Assembly: GCA_013001935.1 (NCBI GenBank)
Contig: JABDKZ010000295.1
Span: forward strand, 1-6,909
Source: Maribacter sp.
GTDB taxonomy: Bacteria > Bacteroidota > Bacteroidia > Flavobacteriales > Flavobacteriaceae
Reading direction: 5' to 3'
DNA: 6,909 nt
The number at the start of each line of letters is the position of its first letter. Position 1 is the stretch's first letter. Below are positions 1 to 6,618 of this stretch, piece after piece. Under the pieces are notes generated by a model. The model did no database searches. It saw only the letters and a list, made by a program, of their open reading frames with translations, and was not told the DNA's origin. The position numbers were made by a program, and so were the translations under genes.

Positions 1-58
1 CAAAACGTTCGCACTTGGCCACTAATTCATCATATATTTTTAATTTCTCTTTCCACAT
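1..58 (-). CDS. N-terminal fragment of an unidentified small protein, cut by the window edge
   Basis: An ATG at 58-56 on the minus strand opens a frame that runs off the left edge without a stop. It encodes 19 residues, MWKEKLKIYDELVAKCERF, a charged amphipathic helix-like stretch that looks like a genuine cytoplasmic N-terminus with no signal peptide. The start lies 15 bases after the stop codon of the nucleoside-hydrolase-like gene on the same strand, which suggests co-transcription. No Shine-Dalgarno sequence is visible in the spacer, as with the other genes here. The start resembles small conserved Bacteroidota proteins I recall only vaguely, so no function is assigned. The call rests on position, strand and amino-acid character. 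Confidence 0.5.
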   Translation of the reverse strand, partial: MWKEKLKIYDELVAKCERF

Positions 59-73
59 GTTTAATGTGTTTTT

Positions 74-919
74 TTAATTGGAATAAAGACTAAAAAAATG
101 TGCGGTATCCTTAATATCGGCTATACCCAGAATCCAGCATACTTCGGAAAGGTCCGAAAAATCTAATCCTCCTGCAGCTATAGCTTCATTGTTGTAGCGA
201 TCCTCTTTACCATTGTATTTATTTCCTAAGTCAATAGCTAGCTGCCATATTGCAATCAGCTTTGGGTCTGTAATTTTGTCTTTCCAGTTGGTATAATCCG
301 GGGTACGAAAACCGGGGGTTCCGTTTCCAACGGCATTACCATCAGCGATTTTATGATAGGCAGTATTTTTCTTCACAAAATCCAGGCTGGCTGGTGAGGT
401 AACTTCTTCATTCCAATCGCTATGCTGAACCACATGAATACGCTGCGAAATATTTATTTCAGGAAGATCCGCCTGAAGCGCTTTAACAAGTTCAGCGGAA
501 AAATCGGATTGCCCTGCGTCTGCAATCCAAATATCACCCTGGTTGGCGAGGGTGGTCTTGGCAATTACTTTAACCCGTTCTACGGCATTTTTTAAGTTTT
601 CATGTGCGTCTGTCCAGTTGTCACCAAATGCAAGCCTGAATAGATCATTAGGGGGCACATACAGTCCTTCCTGAATGCCATAGGTGCCTGCAACCGCATG
701 ATAGTTAACTTTCTTAAAATTGGAATGGGACATTAGCGTAATAAAAGCGGCTACGGAATGAAGGTCATCCACATCGGTTTTGCAATCATACTGAACTAAA
801 AGCAGGTCTTTTTCTATATTGAAGTTTGCTGTTTTAGAAAGATGCAATGGTGTAGCATTGCCTTTTAGAGGCGTTAAAATAGTGGCTATTGCAATAAATA
901 GTAATGTTTTGATCTTCAT
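74..919 (-). CDS. Exported nucleoside-hydrolase-like protein
   Basis: A 281-residue protein with a Sec-type signal peptide: Lys at 2 and 4, a hydrophobic core at about 5-18, and a likely cut near NA-TP at 22-23. There is no lipobox cysteine. Residues 44-58 (YDCKTDVDDLHSVAA) carry closely spaced aspartates (D45, D49, D51, D52) followed by a helix. This fits the metal/ribose-binding start of the inosine-uridine nucleoside hydrolase fold, and best its DxxxDxDD variant in DUF1593/Sde182-like proteins. IADAGQSDFSAELVKAL at 132-148 occupies the place of that fold's G...LA.AL segment, and GLDFSDLSEV at 251-260 may be the late aspartate region. From the family one would expect cleavage of a glycosidic bond, but no substrate can be read. 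It starts 44 bases after the S10 peptidase stop with no obvious promoter of its own, so it is probably co-transcribed. The fold assignment is from motifs only and could be wrong. Confidence 0.6.
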   Translation of the reverse strand: MKIKTLLFIAIATILTPLKGNATPLHLSKTANFNIEKDLLLVQYDCKTDVDDLHSVAAFITLMSHSNFKKVNYHAVAGTYGIQEGLYVPPNDLFRLAFGDNWTDAHENLKNAVERVKVIAKTTLANQGDIWIADAGQSDFSAELVKALQADLPEINISQRIHVVQHSDWNEEVTSPASLDFVKKNTAYHKIADGNAVGNGTPGFRTPDYTNWKDKITDPKLIAIWQLAIDLGNKYNGKEDRYNNEAIAAGGLDFSDLSEVCWILGIADIKDTAHFFSLYSN

Positions 920-963
920 TTATTTTGTGTTTTAAATGGTTTAATTCCCTGAAATCTCTGTTT

Positions 964-2463
964 TTAATCGGACAAAAATTTCCGAATGTCGTTTGACAAT
1001 TTTAAGAAATCAGGTTCGTGGGTATACATCATATGCCCTCCCTCATAATAGGTCATTTCTATTTTTTCTCTGTCTATTCCATTACGGGAATAGGTATACT
1101 CAGCATCAAAAAACGGACAAATCAAATCATAATAACCACTAGCAACCATGACTCTCATTTCGGTGTTACGCCTCATGGTCTCCGCCAACTTTCGGGTAAC
1201 ATTAACAAAGGAAGGCTCCCATTGTTTTCCCTCCGGAAGAGTTCTCCAATTCCAATTTTTGTAAACTTTATCATTGGAAGTAATATAAGGACGATCCATA
1301 CTTACGTTTAGATCGGAGGCCATATAATGATTTATTGCGGCGGTATAAGCCCCGCTTATCTGATAGCTGGATGCGTCTCCCAAATGCGGGCCATCAGTTA
1401 AGTCATCTACTTCCTCACCCATAAAACGACCATCTAAGCGGCCAAGGGCTAATCCCTGATCTGCTAGTAATTCTTTTTGAAAGCGATGCATTAATATCCT
1501 AAGATTAGACTTTAGTATATACGCCTTGTTGAGTCCGGTGAAATAGCTTAGTCTTTCTGCAACTTTGTTTTGTTCGGCTGCACTAAGCAATGAACCTTTG
1601 TATAGTACCGGGGCATATGAATCATAGGTGTAGTTTCTGCATTCATCAATAAATGATTCAAGCGATTTACCTTGGCCTGCTTTTTTGTGGTACCAGGCAG
1701 TTGCAGCCATACTGGGGAGGTATGTAAGGTAAGAAGTTATATTGTCGTGAACCGATGTTGAGCCGGCATAATCCAGGGCTTGAGAAATAAGGATTAAACC
1801 ATTTAATGACATGTTCTGACCCCCTTCTTCCAGGGTATTGGCTACAGCAGCCGCTCTTACCGTCCCAAAACTTTCACCGGCAATATATTTAGGTGAAAAC
1901 CAGCGATTATTTTTTGTTACCCATTGTCTTATAAATTTGGCTATGGAATTCGCGTCTTCCTTTAAACCCCAATAGTCTTTGACTTTACCCTTGCCAATGA
2001 CACGGCTGTAACCGGTACCAACCGGATCTATAAAAACAAGGTCTGTCAAATCAAATAATCCATTTTTATTATCCACTAAATCATAGGGTGCGGCTCCATC
2101 ATCTTCTTTTGCATCTGACTGGACTTTTACCAATTTGGGACCAAGCATTCCCATATGTAACCACACCGATGCCGATCCGGGTCCCCCGTTAAAAACAAAC
2201 GTAACAGGTCGTTTGGTCAGATCGCTTGCTCCTTCCTGGATATAAGCTACAGACCATATTGAAGCTGTTGACTCTTCTGAATCATTTTTTAAATACATTT
2301 CTGAGGCAACAGCCTTATATCTAATTATTTTACCTCCGTTGGTTATTTGATGATTGGTAACAAACGATTTTGCTTCCGGTACCGGTTTTGTAGTCTCTTT
2401 CTTTTCCTGGGCAGAAACGTAAATTGAAAACAGGAGAATTATAGAAAGGATATTTAATTTCAT
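964..2463 (-). CDS. Exported serine carboxypeptidase, peptidase family S10
   Basis: A 499-residue protein of normal length for bacterial S10 enzymes. Residues 1-18 form a signal peptide (hydrophobic 4-16, likely cut VSA-QE), so it acts in the periplasm or outside. Family marks in order: NGGPGS at 92-97 (oxyanion-hole region), DPVGTGYS at 146-153, GESFG at 196-200 with nucleophile Ser198, GYYDLICP at 443-450 with Asp446, and GGHMMY at 475-480 with His477. The Ser/Asp/His triad is thus complete and in the right order. The family removes C-terminal amino acids from peptides, often at acidic pH; which residues this one prefers cannot be read. It follows frlD after a 92-base gap that contains a TAnnTTTG element, so it may have its own promoter as well as read-through from frlBD. 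A role in supplying amino acids or glycated amino acids to the upstream pathway is only an idea from proximity. Confidence 0.95.
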   Translation of the reverse strand: MKLNILSIILLFSIYVSAQEKKETTKPVPEAKSFVTNHQITNGGKIIRYKAVASEMYLKNDSEESTASIWSVAYIQEGASDLTKRPVTFVFNGGPGSASVWLHMGMLGPKLVKVQSDAKEDDGAAPYDLVDNKNGLFDLTDLVFIDPVGTGYSRVIGKGKVKDYWGLKEDANSIAKFIRQWVTKNNRWFSPKYIAGESFGTVRAAAVANTLEEGGQNMSLNGLILISQALDYAGSTSVHDNITSYLTYLPSMAATAWYHKKAGQGKSLESFIDECRNYTYDSYAPVLYKGSLLSAAEQNKVAERLSYFTGLNKAYILKSNLRILMHRFQKELLADQGLALGRLDGRFMGEEVDDLTDGPHLGDASSYQISGAYTAAINHYMASDLNVSMDRPYITSNDKVYKNWNWRTLPEGKQWEPSFVNVTRKLAETMRRNTEMRVMVASGYYDLICPFFDAEYTYSRNGIDREKIEMTYYEGGHMMYTHEPDFLKLSNDIRKFLSD

Positions 2464-2486
2464 TACAGCTAGTATTATAGTTTTTT

Positions 2487-2494
2487 CAAATATA
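2487..2494 (-). promoter_or_regulatory. Candidate Bacteroidota -7 element before the S10 peptidase
   Basis: On the minus strand this reads TATATTTG, an exact match to the Bacteroidota -7 consensus TAnnTTTG. It sits 23 bases before the ATG of the carboxypeptidase, which would give a short leader. No TTG is found 17-23 bases further upstream, so the -33 half is missing. A match this short can arise by chance in AT-rich DNA. Confidence 0.35.
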
Positions 2495-2555
2495 GTTGAT
2501 TAAATTCTTTACTGTTACGCTCGCTGAGCCGTCTGATTTTTTGCGAATGACCTGT

Positions 2556-3419
2556 TTAATAGGGTAACCCGTGTCCAAAAGCACCTTGGACCTTGCAAAT
2601 CTCCGCAGCGAATGAAGCAGCTTCCCCGAGGGCTTTTTCAATCAACGAGTCTGCAGGAACACCGGCATTGGTTTTGCCTTTTAAATAGGAAATAAGGAAT
2701 CCGCTAATGAACGCATCTCCTGCTCCTAGGGTGTCTTTTGGTTTTACTGCTAGGGGAGCCTGTCTAAACCATGATCTTCCATCGAACAAAATTACTTCCT
2801 GGGGACCACGCGTGGCCACCGCCATGGTACAGCCCCGATTCACCGATTCCTCAAGAAGTTCTTTCACTGCCTCTTCAGTCCATTCGCCGCAGGAAAAAAA
2901 CCCGAAGTCTATGTACTGGCATAAGGATAGTGCATGTTCGCTGTCGAAGTCATCTGAAAAGTCGTAGCTGATCATAGGATTCAGTGGTTTTATTTTGCCT
3001 AGATAGTCATCCATATAGCTGTACGCACTGGTATGCACTATTGAAAAGGATTGCAGGTAATCGAGATCGTCAAATATGAATTCCATTGGGACGGATTTGC
3101 TGATTCCACCTTCATTAGATGAAATGAAGATTCGTTCCCCATCCTGGATTTTCAAAATTGCCTGTCCGTTTGGTCCTTCAACACATCGGCAATGGCAAGT
3201 ATCTACACCTATGCTGGCTAGTGTTTGCTGCACATGCTTGGCACTGTCATCGCTTCCAAAAACACCCAGATAGGCAGAATCGCAACCCAACATGGACGCA
3301 TATACAGAAAAATTGAGCGCATTGCCCCCCGGAAACATGGTACGAATGTCAATGTAGTTATCCACAACATTGTCTCCGATACCTATAACTTTAAGTGTTT
3401 CATTGCCCATTATCTGCAT
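2556..3419 (-). CDS. frlD: PfkB-family sugar kinase, fructoselysine 6-kinase (FrlD) type
   Basis: A 287-residue ribokinase/PfkB-fold kinase. GDNVVD at 15-20 and GGNALN at 31-36 form the N-terminal sugar-binding start, and DTLGAGDAFISGF at 229-241 is the second PfkB signature with catalytic base Asp235. Stretches also recall E. coli FrlD: the GDN.VD start, SYDFSDDFDS at 151-160 (FDFSD..DS in FrlD) and WFRQAP at 217-222. FrlD phosphorylates fructoselysine at C6 with ATP in the cytoplasm to give the substrate of FrlB; Bacillus homologues act on alpha-glycated amino acids. The start overlaps the frlB stop as TAATG, which suggests translational coupling. A second ATG at codon 4 (MGNETLKV) is a plausible alternative start. 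The specificity (fructoselysine, another Amadori compound, or another sugar amine) is inferred from the family and from the FrlB neighbour. Confidence 0.85.
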   Translation of the reverse strand: MQIMGNETLKVIGIGDNVVDNYIDIRTMFPGGNALNFSVYASMLGCDSAYLGVFGSDDSAKHVQQTLASIGVDTCHCRCVEGPNGQAILKIQDGERIFISSNEGGISKSVPMEFIFDDLDYLQSFSIVHTSAYSYMDDYLGKIKPLNPMISYDFSDDFDSEHALSLCQYIDFGFFSCGEWTEEAVKELLEESVNRGCTMAVATRGPQEVILFDGRSWFRQAPLAVKPKDTLGAGDAFISGFLISYLKGKTNAGVPADSLIEKALGEAASFAAEICKVQGAFGHGLPY

Positions 3420-3421
3420 TA
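3417..3421 (-). promoter_or_regulatory. frlB stop / frlD start overlap (TAATG)
   Basis: The minus strand reads TAATG: the frlB stop TAA and the frlD start ATG share one base. There is no recognisable Shine-Dalgarno sequence ahead of it, so termination-reinitiation is the likely way frlD is translated. This supports a fixed ratio of deglycase and kinase from one message and supports the upstream ATG as the frlD start. Confidence 0.7.
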
Positions 3422-4408
3422 ATATTCAACTATACCCATATAACGGCGTGTTTCAAGTGGATGATTACGAATTTTTGCCAATGCTTCACGATAATCACAC
3501 AGCACACTGTAAAACATTATCGGATTGAAGTATTCTACAACGAATGCGGGCATTACGCCAATACCCAACTCCCGGGCGTCTATAACCACATATTTTTTGG
3601 CATAAGTTTTAAGGAAAGTGATCACCCTCTGATCCAGCGGCCGCGTTCGACCTTCATTTACCAATACAATAAAATTGGTTTTTTTGTCTGTAACTTCGAA
3701 AGGACCATGAAAAAACTCACCGGAATGAATTGAGCTCGCGTGCAACCTTTGCATTTCCATCAGAGAGCAGATGGCAAAACCATATGCATGTCCGTAACTT
3801 GCCCCGCTCGACAAAATGTAGAATAAATTCTCATTCTGATAAGTCTCTGCAAATGTCTTTGCCCGATCGCCTACTTTGCTTCTTGCTGTTCTTACAACAC
3901 CGTCTATCTTTAGTAAAGCCTCCTGGAATTCGTTGTAATGGGAATAACCTTCTGTCTGTTGTACAATTTCGAGACAAAGTGCCAGTGTAATTGCCATCGG
4001 ATTATTCTTAACACTAGATTCATCGCCCCACTCATATACTATATTGTGATCCGTATAATTAGCAATGGCTGATGTTTTATTGTGGGTCATTGTAACAGTG
4101 AGTGCGCCGGCAGCTTTTGCAACTTTTGCCGCTTCAACGGCCTCGGGAGTATCCCCGCTATGGGAGCAAAGGATGACAACGGATCGCTCTCCAAGCACCT
4201 TTGGTACCGCATGAACAAATTCGTTTGCTGTATAGAGTTCAGAGCGCAATTCACAGCTTTCGCCGGCGAGAAAGAATTTGGCGGGGTAGAGATCTACCAG
4301 GGAACCTCCACAGGCAACTAAAAACACTTCTGACATTTGAACGCCGTCCTCAGCTCTCTCAACAAGCATTTGGATTAGGGCCTCTGTATACAAGTTCATT
4401 GAATTCAT
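3419..4408 (-). CDS. frlB: SIS-domain fructosamine-6-phosphate deglycase (FrlB type)
   Basis: A 329-residue double-SIS protein, close to the roughly 340 residues of E. coli FrlB. The first SIS domain holds VACGGSLVDLYPAKFF at 31-46 and the phosphosugar loop CSHSGDTPEA at 81-90. The second holds SSGASYGHAYG at 200-210 and SGEFFHGPFEV at 229-239. Glu218 and His234 are 16 residues apart, as are Glu214/His230 in Salmonella FraB and Glu488/His504 in GlmS, so the catalytic pair appears intact. The C-terminus ETRRYMGIVEY closely follows the ERRYYGGLVEY end of E. coli FrlB. The family splits fructosamine 6-phosphates into glucose 6-phosphate and a free amino acid or amine in the cytoplasm. No glutaminase domain is present, so it is not GlmS. 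An in-frame TGA about 30 bases upstream limits the start to codon 1 or Met4. It is followed directly by frlD, the kinase of the same pathway. The exact substrate is unknown. Confidence 0.87.
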   Translation of the reverse strand: MNSMNLYTEALIQMLVERAEDGVQMSEVFLVACGGSLVDLYPAKFFLAGESCELRSELYTANEFVHAVPKVLGERSVVILCSHSGDTPEAVEAAKVAKAAGALTVTMTHNKTSAIANYTDHNIVYEWGDESSVKNNPMAITLALCLEIVQQTEGYSHYNEFQEALLKIDGVVRTARSKVGDRAKTFAETYQNENLFYILSSGASYGHAYGFAICSLMEMQRLHASSIHSGEFFHGPFEVTDKKTNFIVLVNEGRTRPLDQRVITFLKTYAKKYVVIDARELGIGVMPAFVVEYFNPIMFYSVLCDYREALAKIRNHPLETRRYMGIVEY

Positions 4409-4445
4409 AAATTGTAATCTTGATTTAATATGCTTAACTCATTTG

Positions 4446-4459
4446 TTCTTACTAAAGAA
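4446..4459. repeat. Short inverted repeat upstream of frlB, possible operator
   Basis: TTCTT and AAGAA flank a 4-base centre (plus strand ttctt-acta-aagaa), about 40 bases before the frlB ATG. The arms are perfect but only 5 bases long. The position suits a regulator-binding site for the frlBD unit, but no regulator gene is in the window. Chance occurrence in AT-rich DNA is quite possible. Confidence 0.25.
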
Positions 4460-4488
4460 TATCATTTCGCGCTTACGGGCAAATGTCT

Positions 4489-4509
4489 GAATTAATTTTT
4501 ATGTAATTC
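4489..4509. repeat. Inverted repeat GAATTA-N9-TAATTC upstream of frlB
   Basis: Six-base perfect arms at 4489-4494 and 4504-4509 are separated by nine bases, in the gap between yfcC and frlB. The centre-to-centre spacing (15 bases) is longer than one DNA helical turn. There is no following T-run on the minus strand, so it does not look like an intrinsic terminator for yfcC. It may be an operator or simply a chance AT-rich palindrome. Confidence 0.25.
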
Positions 4510-4547
4510 CCTTATATTAAAATGACTTCGCGTGTGACTTTTTCCTG

Positions 4548-6041
4548 TTAATAAACAGAAATAGTCAACAAGATCATGGTCGCTATCAGTAACAGTCCAA
4601 GTAGGGGCATTATAAATTGCAGCCACTTATCGAAGCCAATTTTCACAATAGCCAATGCTGCCAGTATTAAACTTGTAGGATTGATCAAATAAAACAGTCC
4701 CATACCATATTGATAAGTATCAACGATAGTCTCTCTTCCAATGTTTACCGTATCTGCTAATGGAGACATAATGGGCATGGTTAATACTGCCAATCCGGAG
4801 GATGATGGCATGAAAAACGATAAACCGCCATAAATATAGAGCATGACATTCGTAAACACCCCTTTGTTCATCCCTTCAGTTATTGTACTTGCATGATATA
4901 AAATGGTATCACTAATAAGTCCGTCTTCCATTAAAATGGTAACACCGCGGGCGATACCAACAATAAATGCAACACTCAGCAATTCAGCTGCCCCTTTTGC
5001 AAAGGCTTCCACGAAAATACTTTCTTTGATTTTTCCAATAATACCAATAAGGATTGCCCCCACGAGAAATGTGGATGTCATTTCTACAAACCACCAATCC
5101 AAAAAGGACACACCAATGATCATCACGATAAAACACAATGAAAACACGGTGATGATGAGTCTCAGTCTGTTTGTGAAATCTGTTGTTGTATTCACATCAT
5201 GTATTCCAAACAGCTTCTCCTGGGCTTCTTTTTGGTCAAAAATAAGAGACCTGGATGGATCGTTTTTTACGCGATTCGCATATCGAAGAATATAAACAAT
5301 AGTAATTGTCAGGCATACAACCAGCATAATTATACGATTGTTAAGGCCTGTTGTCCAATTTATCCCCGCCGCATCTGAAGCTATGATTGTTGCAAACGGA
5401 TTTGTAGTAGAACACATTGACCCAATTCCAGAGCCCAGGAAAATACAGGCAAGTCCAACCATTCCATCATATTTTGCTGCCAGAAATACAGGAATTAAAA
5501 TAGGGTAGAAGGCCATAGTTTCCTCAGCAAGGCCAAAGGTTGTACCTCCGGCTGCAATAAGTGTGGTTACTACAACGATTAAAATATACTCTCTGCCTTT
5601 TAAAATTTTTGCAAGCCAGGAAATTCCGGCATCAAAAGCTCCTGTGAGATTCATAATCCCAATTAAACCACCTATAATAAGGATTAAAAAGATGATATCT
5701 GCCGCTGCGATTATCCCTTTTATAGGCGATTTCGCCAGGGCGGCAAGGCCTTGCGGTCTCGAATCCAGTTCTTTATAGGTATCAGGGATACCAATAGGCT
5801 TATAGATATCGCCGCTGGTAAATTTTTGAATAGGAATTTTAATGTTAAGGTTTTCCAGGGTTTCCTTTGTGGCGGGCAATTCAATGCTTTCTTCTAAGCT
5901 CGTTTTTATAAAACTTTTGCTCGTAGCATTGTAAGCCAGGCTGTCGTATTTTCCTGCAGGAACCAACCAGGTTAAAATTGTTACAAATATGGCAATAAGG
6001 ATTAGTATGGTCTGGGCCGTTGGAAATTTTATTTTTTTCAT
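4548..6041 (-). CDS. yfcC: YfcC/DcuC-family secondary transporter
   Basis: A 497-residue inner-membrane carrier with about 11-13 hydrophobic helices, the first at 9-28 and the last at 474-495. A polar extracytoplasmic stretch at about 30-105 follows the first helix. A hydrophilic loop at about 254-292 separates two halves, each with a polar re-entrant-like motif: GGTTFGLAEET at 165-175 with GSMCSTTNPF at 207-216, and MPSSSGLAVLTMP at 411-423. These match the YfcC branch of the DcuC (C4-dicarboxylate anaerobic carrier) group in the ion-transporter superfamily. Members are assigned to amino-acid or dicarboxylate transport, mostly without proof. Here it lies 139 bases before frlB on the same strand, in the place usually held by an amino-acid-type permease (frlA in E. 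coli), so import of glycated amino acids, or handling of the released amino acid, is a reasonable hypothesis. The family call is firm; the substrate is not known. Confidence 0.9.
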   Translation of the reverse strand: MKKIKFPTAQTILILIAIFVTILTWLVPAGKYDSLAYNATSKSFIKTSLEESIELPATKETLENLNIKIPIQKFTSGDIYKPIGIPDTYKELDSRPQGLAALAKSPIKGIIAAADIIFLILIIGGLIGIMNLTGAFDAGISWLAKILKGREYILIVVVTTLIAAGGTTFGLAEETMAFYPILIPVFLAAKYDGMVGLACIFLGSGIGSMCSTTNPFATIIASDAAGINWTTGLNNRIIMLVVCLTITIVYILRYANRVKNDPSRSLIFDQKEAQEKLFGIHDVNTTTDFTNRLRLIITVFSLCFIVMIIGVSFLDWWFVEMTSTFLVGAILIGIIGKIKESIFVEAFAKGAAELLSVAFIVGIARGVTILMEDGLISDTILYHASTITEGMNKGVFTNVMLYIYGGLSFFMPSSSGLAVLTMPIMSPLADTVNIGRETIVDTYQYGMGLFYLINPTSLILAALAIVKIGFDKWLQFIMPLLGLLLIATMILLTISVY

Positions 6042-6175
6042 TAAATGATTGCTAGGTCAGGCAGTTTAAAAATATGAAATTTGGACGAGTGTGGCAGGCA
6101 TTTTTTTTATAGGTTATTGGCGGTAGTTTTTTTGACATTCTGCCGGAGCCTAAATTCTTGTGATTTTAATGGATA

Positions 6176-6496
6176 TTAGTCTTCATATTCAAAATCTAAT
6201 TTAAGTCCGTTGAACCATTTTGTAGAAAAATTATATAGAATAGCCTCGGCTATCCCTAATAAATATCCCGCAATTGAAAATAGTATTGGCATGCCAATCA
6301 GTGCACCAAATGCAAGGACAGTTCCGTAGCTTAGCCCTGGAGTTTCTGTTGAGGTCATCCAGCCCATAGTTACTAGCGCATCTATGATTAGTCCACCAAA
6401 GGAATAGAGAATCCCGCAAATTAATCCAATTAAAGCCCCCAGAAAAGCTTGAAATTTTGCGAAAGTGAACACTCCAATCCTTTTTATCTTTCTCAT
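6176..6496 (-). CDS. Small two-helix membrane protein of unknown function
   Basis: A 106-residue protein. The N-terminus is basic (Lys or Arg at 2, 3, 5 and 6). Two long hydrophobic segments follow, about 15-45 and 57-88, both rich in Gly, Leu and Ile, joined by a short polar turn (MTSTETPGL, 47-55). The C-terminus is acidic (DFEYED). The layout suggests a hairpin in the inner membrane with both ends in the cytoplasm. It loosely recalls small DUF3566-like membrane proteins, but I do not recognise the family and assign no function. A TAnnTTTG element lies 38 bases upstream of its ATG. It ends 134 bases before yfcC on the same strand; that gap shows no clear terminator or promoter, so a link with yfcC is possible but unproven. 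Confidence 0.75.
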   Translation of the reverse strand: MRKIKRIGVFTFAKFQAFLGALIGLICGILYSFGGLIIDALVTMGWMTSTETPGLSYGTVLAFGALIGMPILFSIAGYLLGIAEAILYNFSTKWFNGLKLDFEYED

Positions 6497-6534
6497 TATT
6501 TCTCAGTTAGTTTAATTAGCCTGAACGATCCGAC

Positions 6535-6542
6535 CAAAATTA
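6535..6542 (-). promoter_or_regulatory. Candidate Bacteroidota -7 element before the small membrane protein
   Basis: On the minus strand this reads TAATTTTG, an exact fit to TAnnTTTG, 38 bases before the ATG of the 106-residue membrane protein. That is a sensible leader length. No good TTG was found at the expected -33 distance; the nearest TTG is only a few bases upstream. It is supported by position and sequence only. Confidence 0.35.
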
Positions 6543-6618
6543 GGTACAACAGTTAGTGCACCATCTGTTTCAGCATAATTTGTATGTTTTTGGGTTCGTT
6601 TTTATTAGCCTATATCAG

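Noticed and set aside
1018..1311. A 97-codon open frame on the plus strand within the S10 peptidase
   Set aside because: It overlaps the catalytic Asp/His region of the carboxypeptidase on the other strand, which explains the base pattern.
2519..2542. A hairpin GCTC-N3-GAGC followed by a T-run on the plus strand, resembling an intrinsic terminator
   Set aside because: The stem is only four base pairs, the T-run begins eight bases after it, and no plus-strand gene precedes it. On the minus strand, where the genes are, there is no T-run after the stem, so it cannot terminate frlD in the usual way.
3395..3733. A 112-codon open frame on the plus strand across the frlB/frlD junction
   Set aside because: It is antisense to two confidently identified enzymes, and its translation shows no domain or credible start context.
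4475..4490. GACATTTG on the minus strand as a -7 promoter element for frlB
   Set aside because: It misses the first base of TAnnTTTG and lacks a TTG at the -33 distance, so it is too weak to list as a promoter.
4509..4547. Repeated AGTCA just after the yfcC stop as a terminator stem
   Set aside because: The two copies are direct repeats, not inverted ones, so they cannot pair to form a hairpin.
4903..5295. A 130-codon open frame on the plus strand inside the YfcC gene
   Set aside because: It lies fully opposite a well-supported membrane-protein gene. Its product has low complexity and no recognisable motif, as expected for an antisense shadow.
6231..6419. A 62-codon frame on the minus strand inside the small membrane protein
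   Set aside because: The alternative frame gives a Trp- and Cys-rich, unstructured product, while the other frame gives two clean membrane helices.
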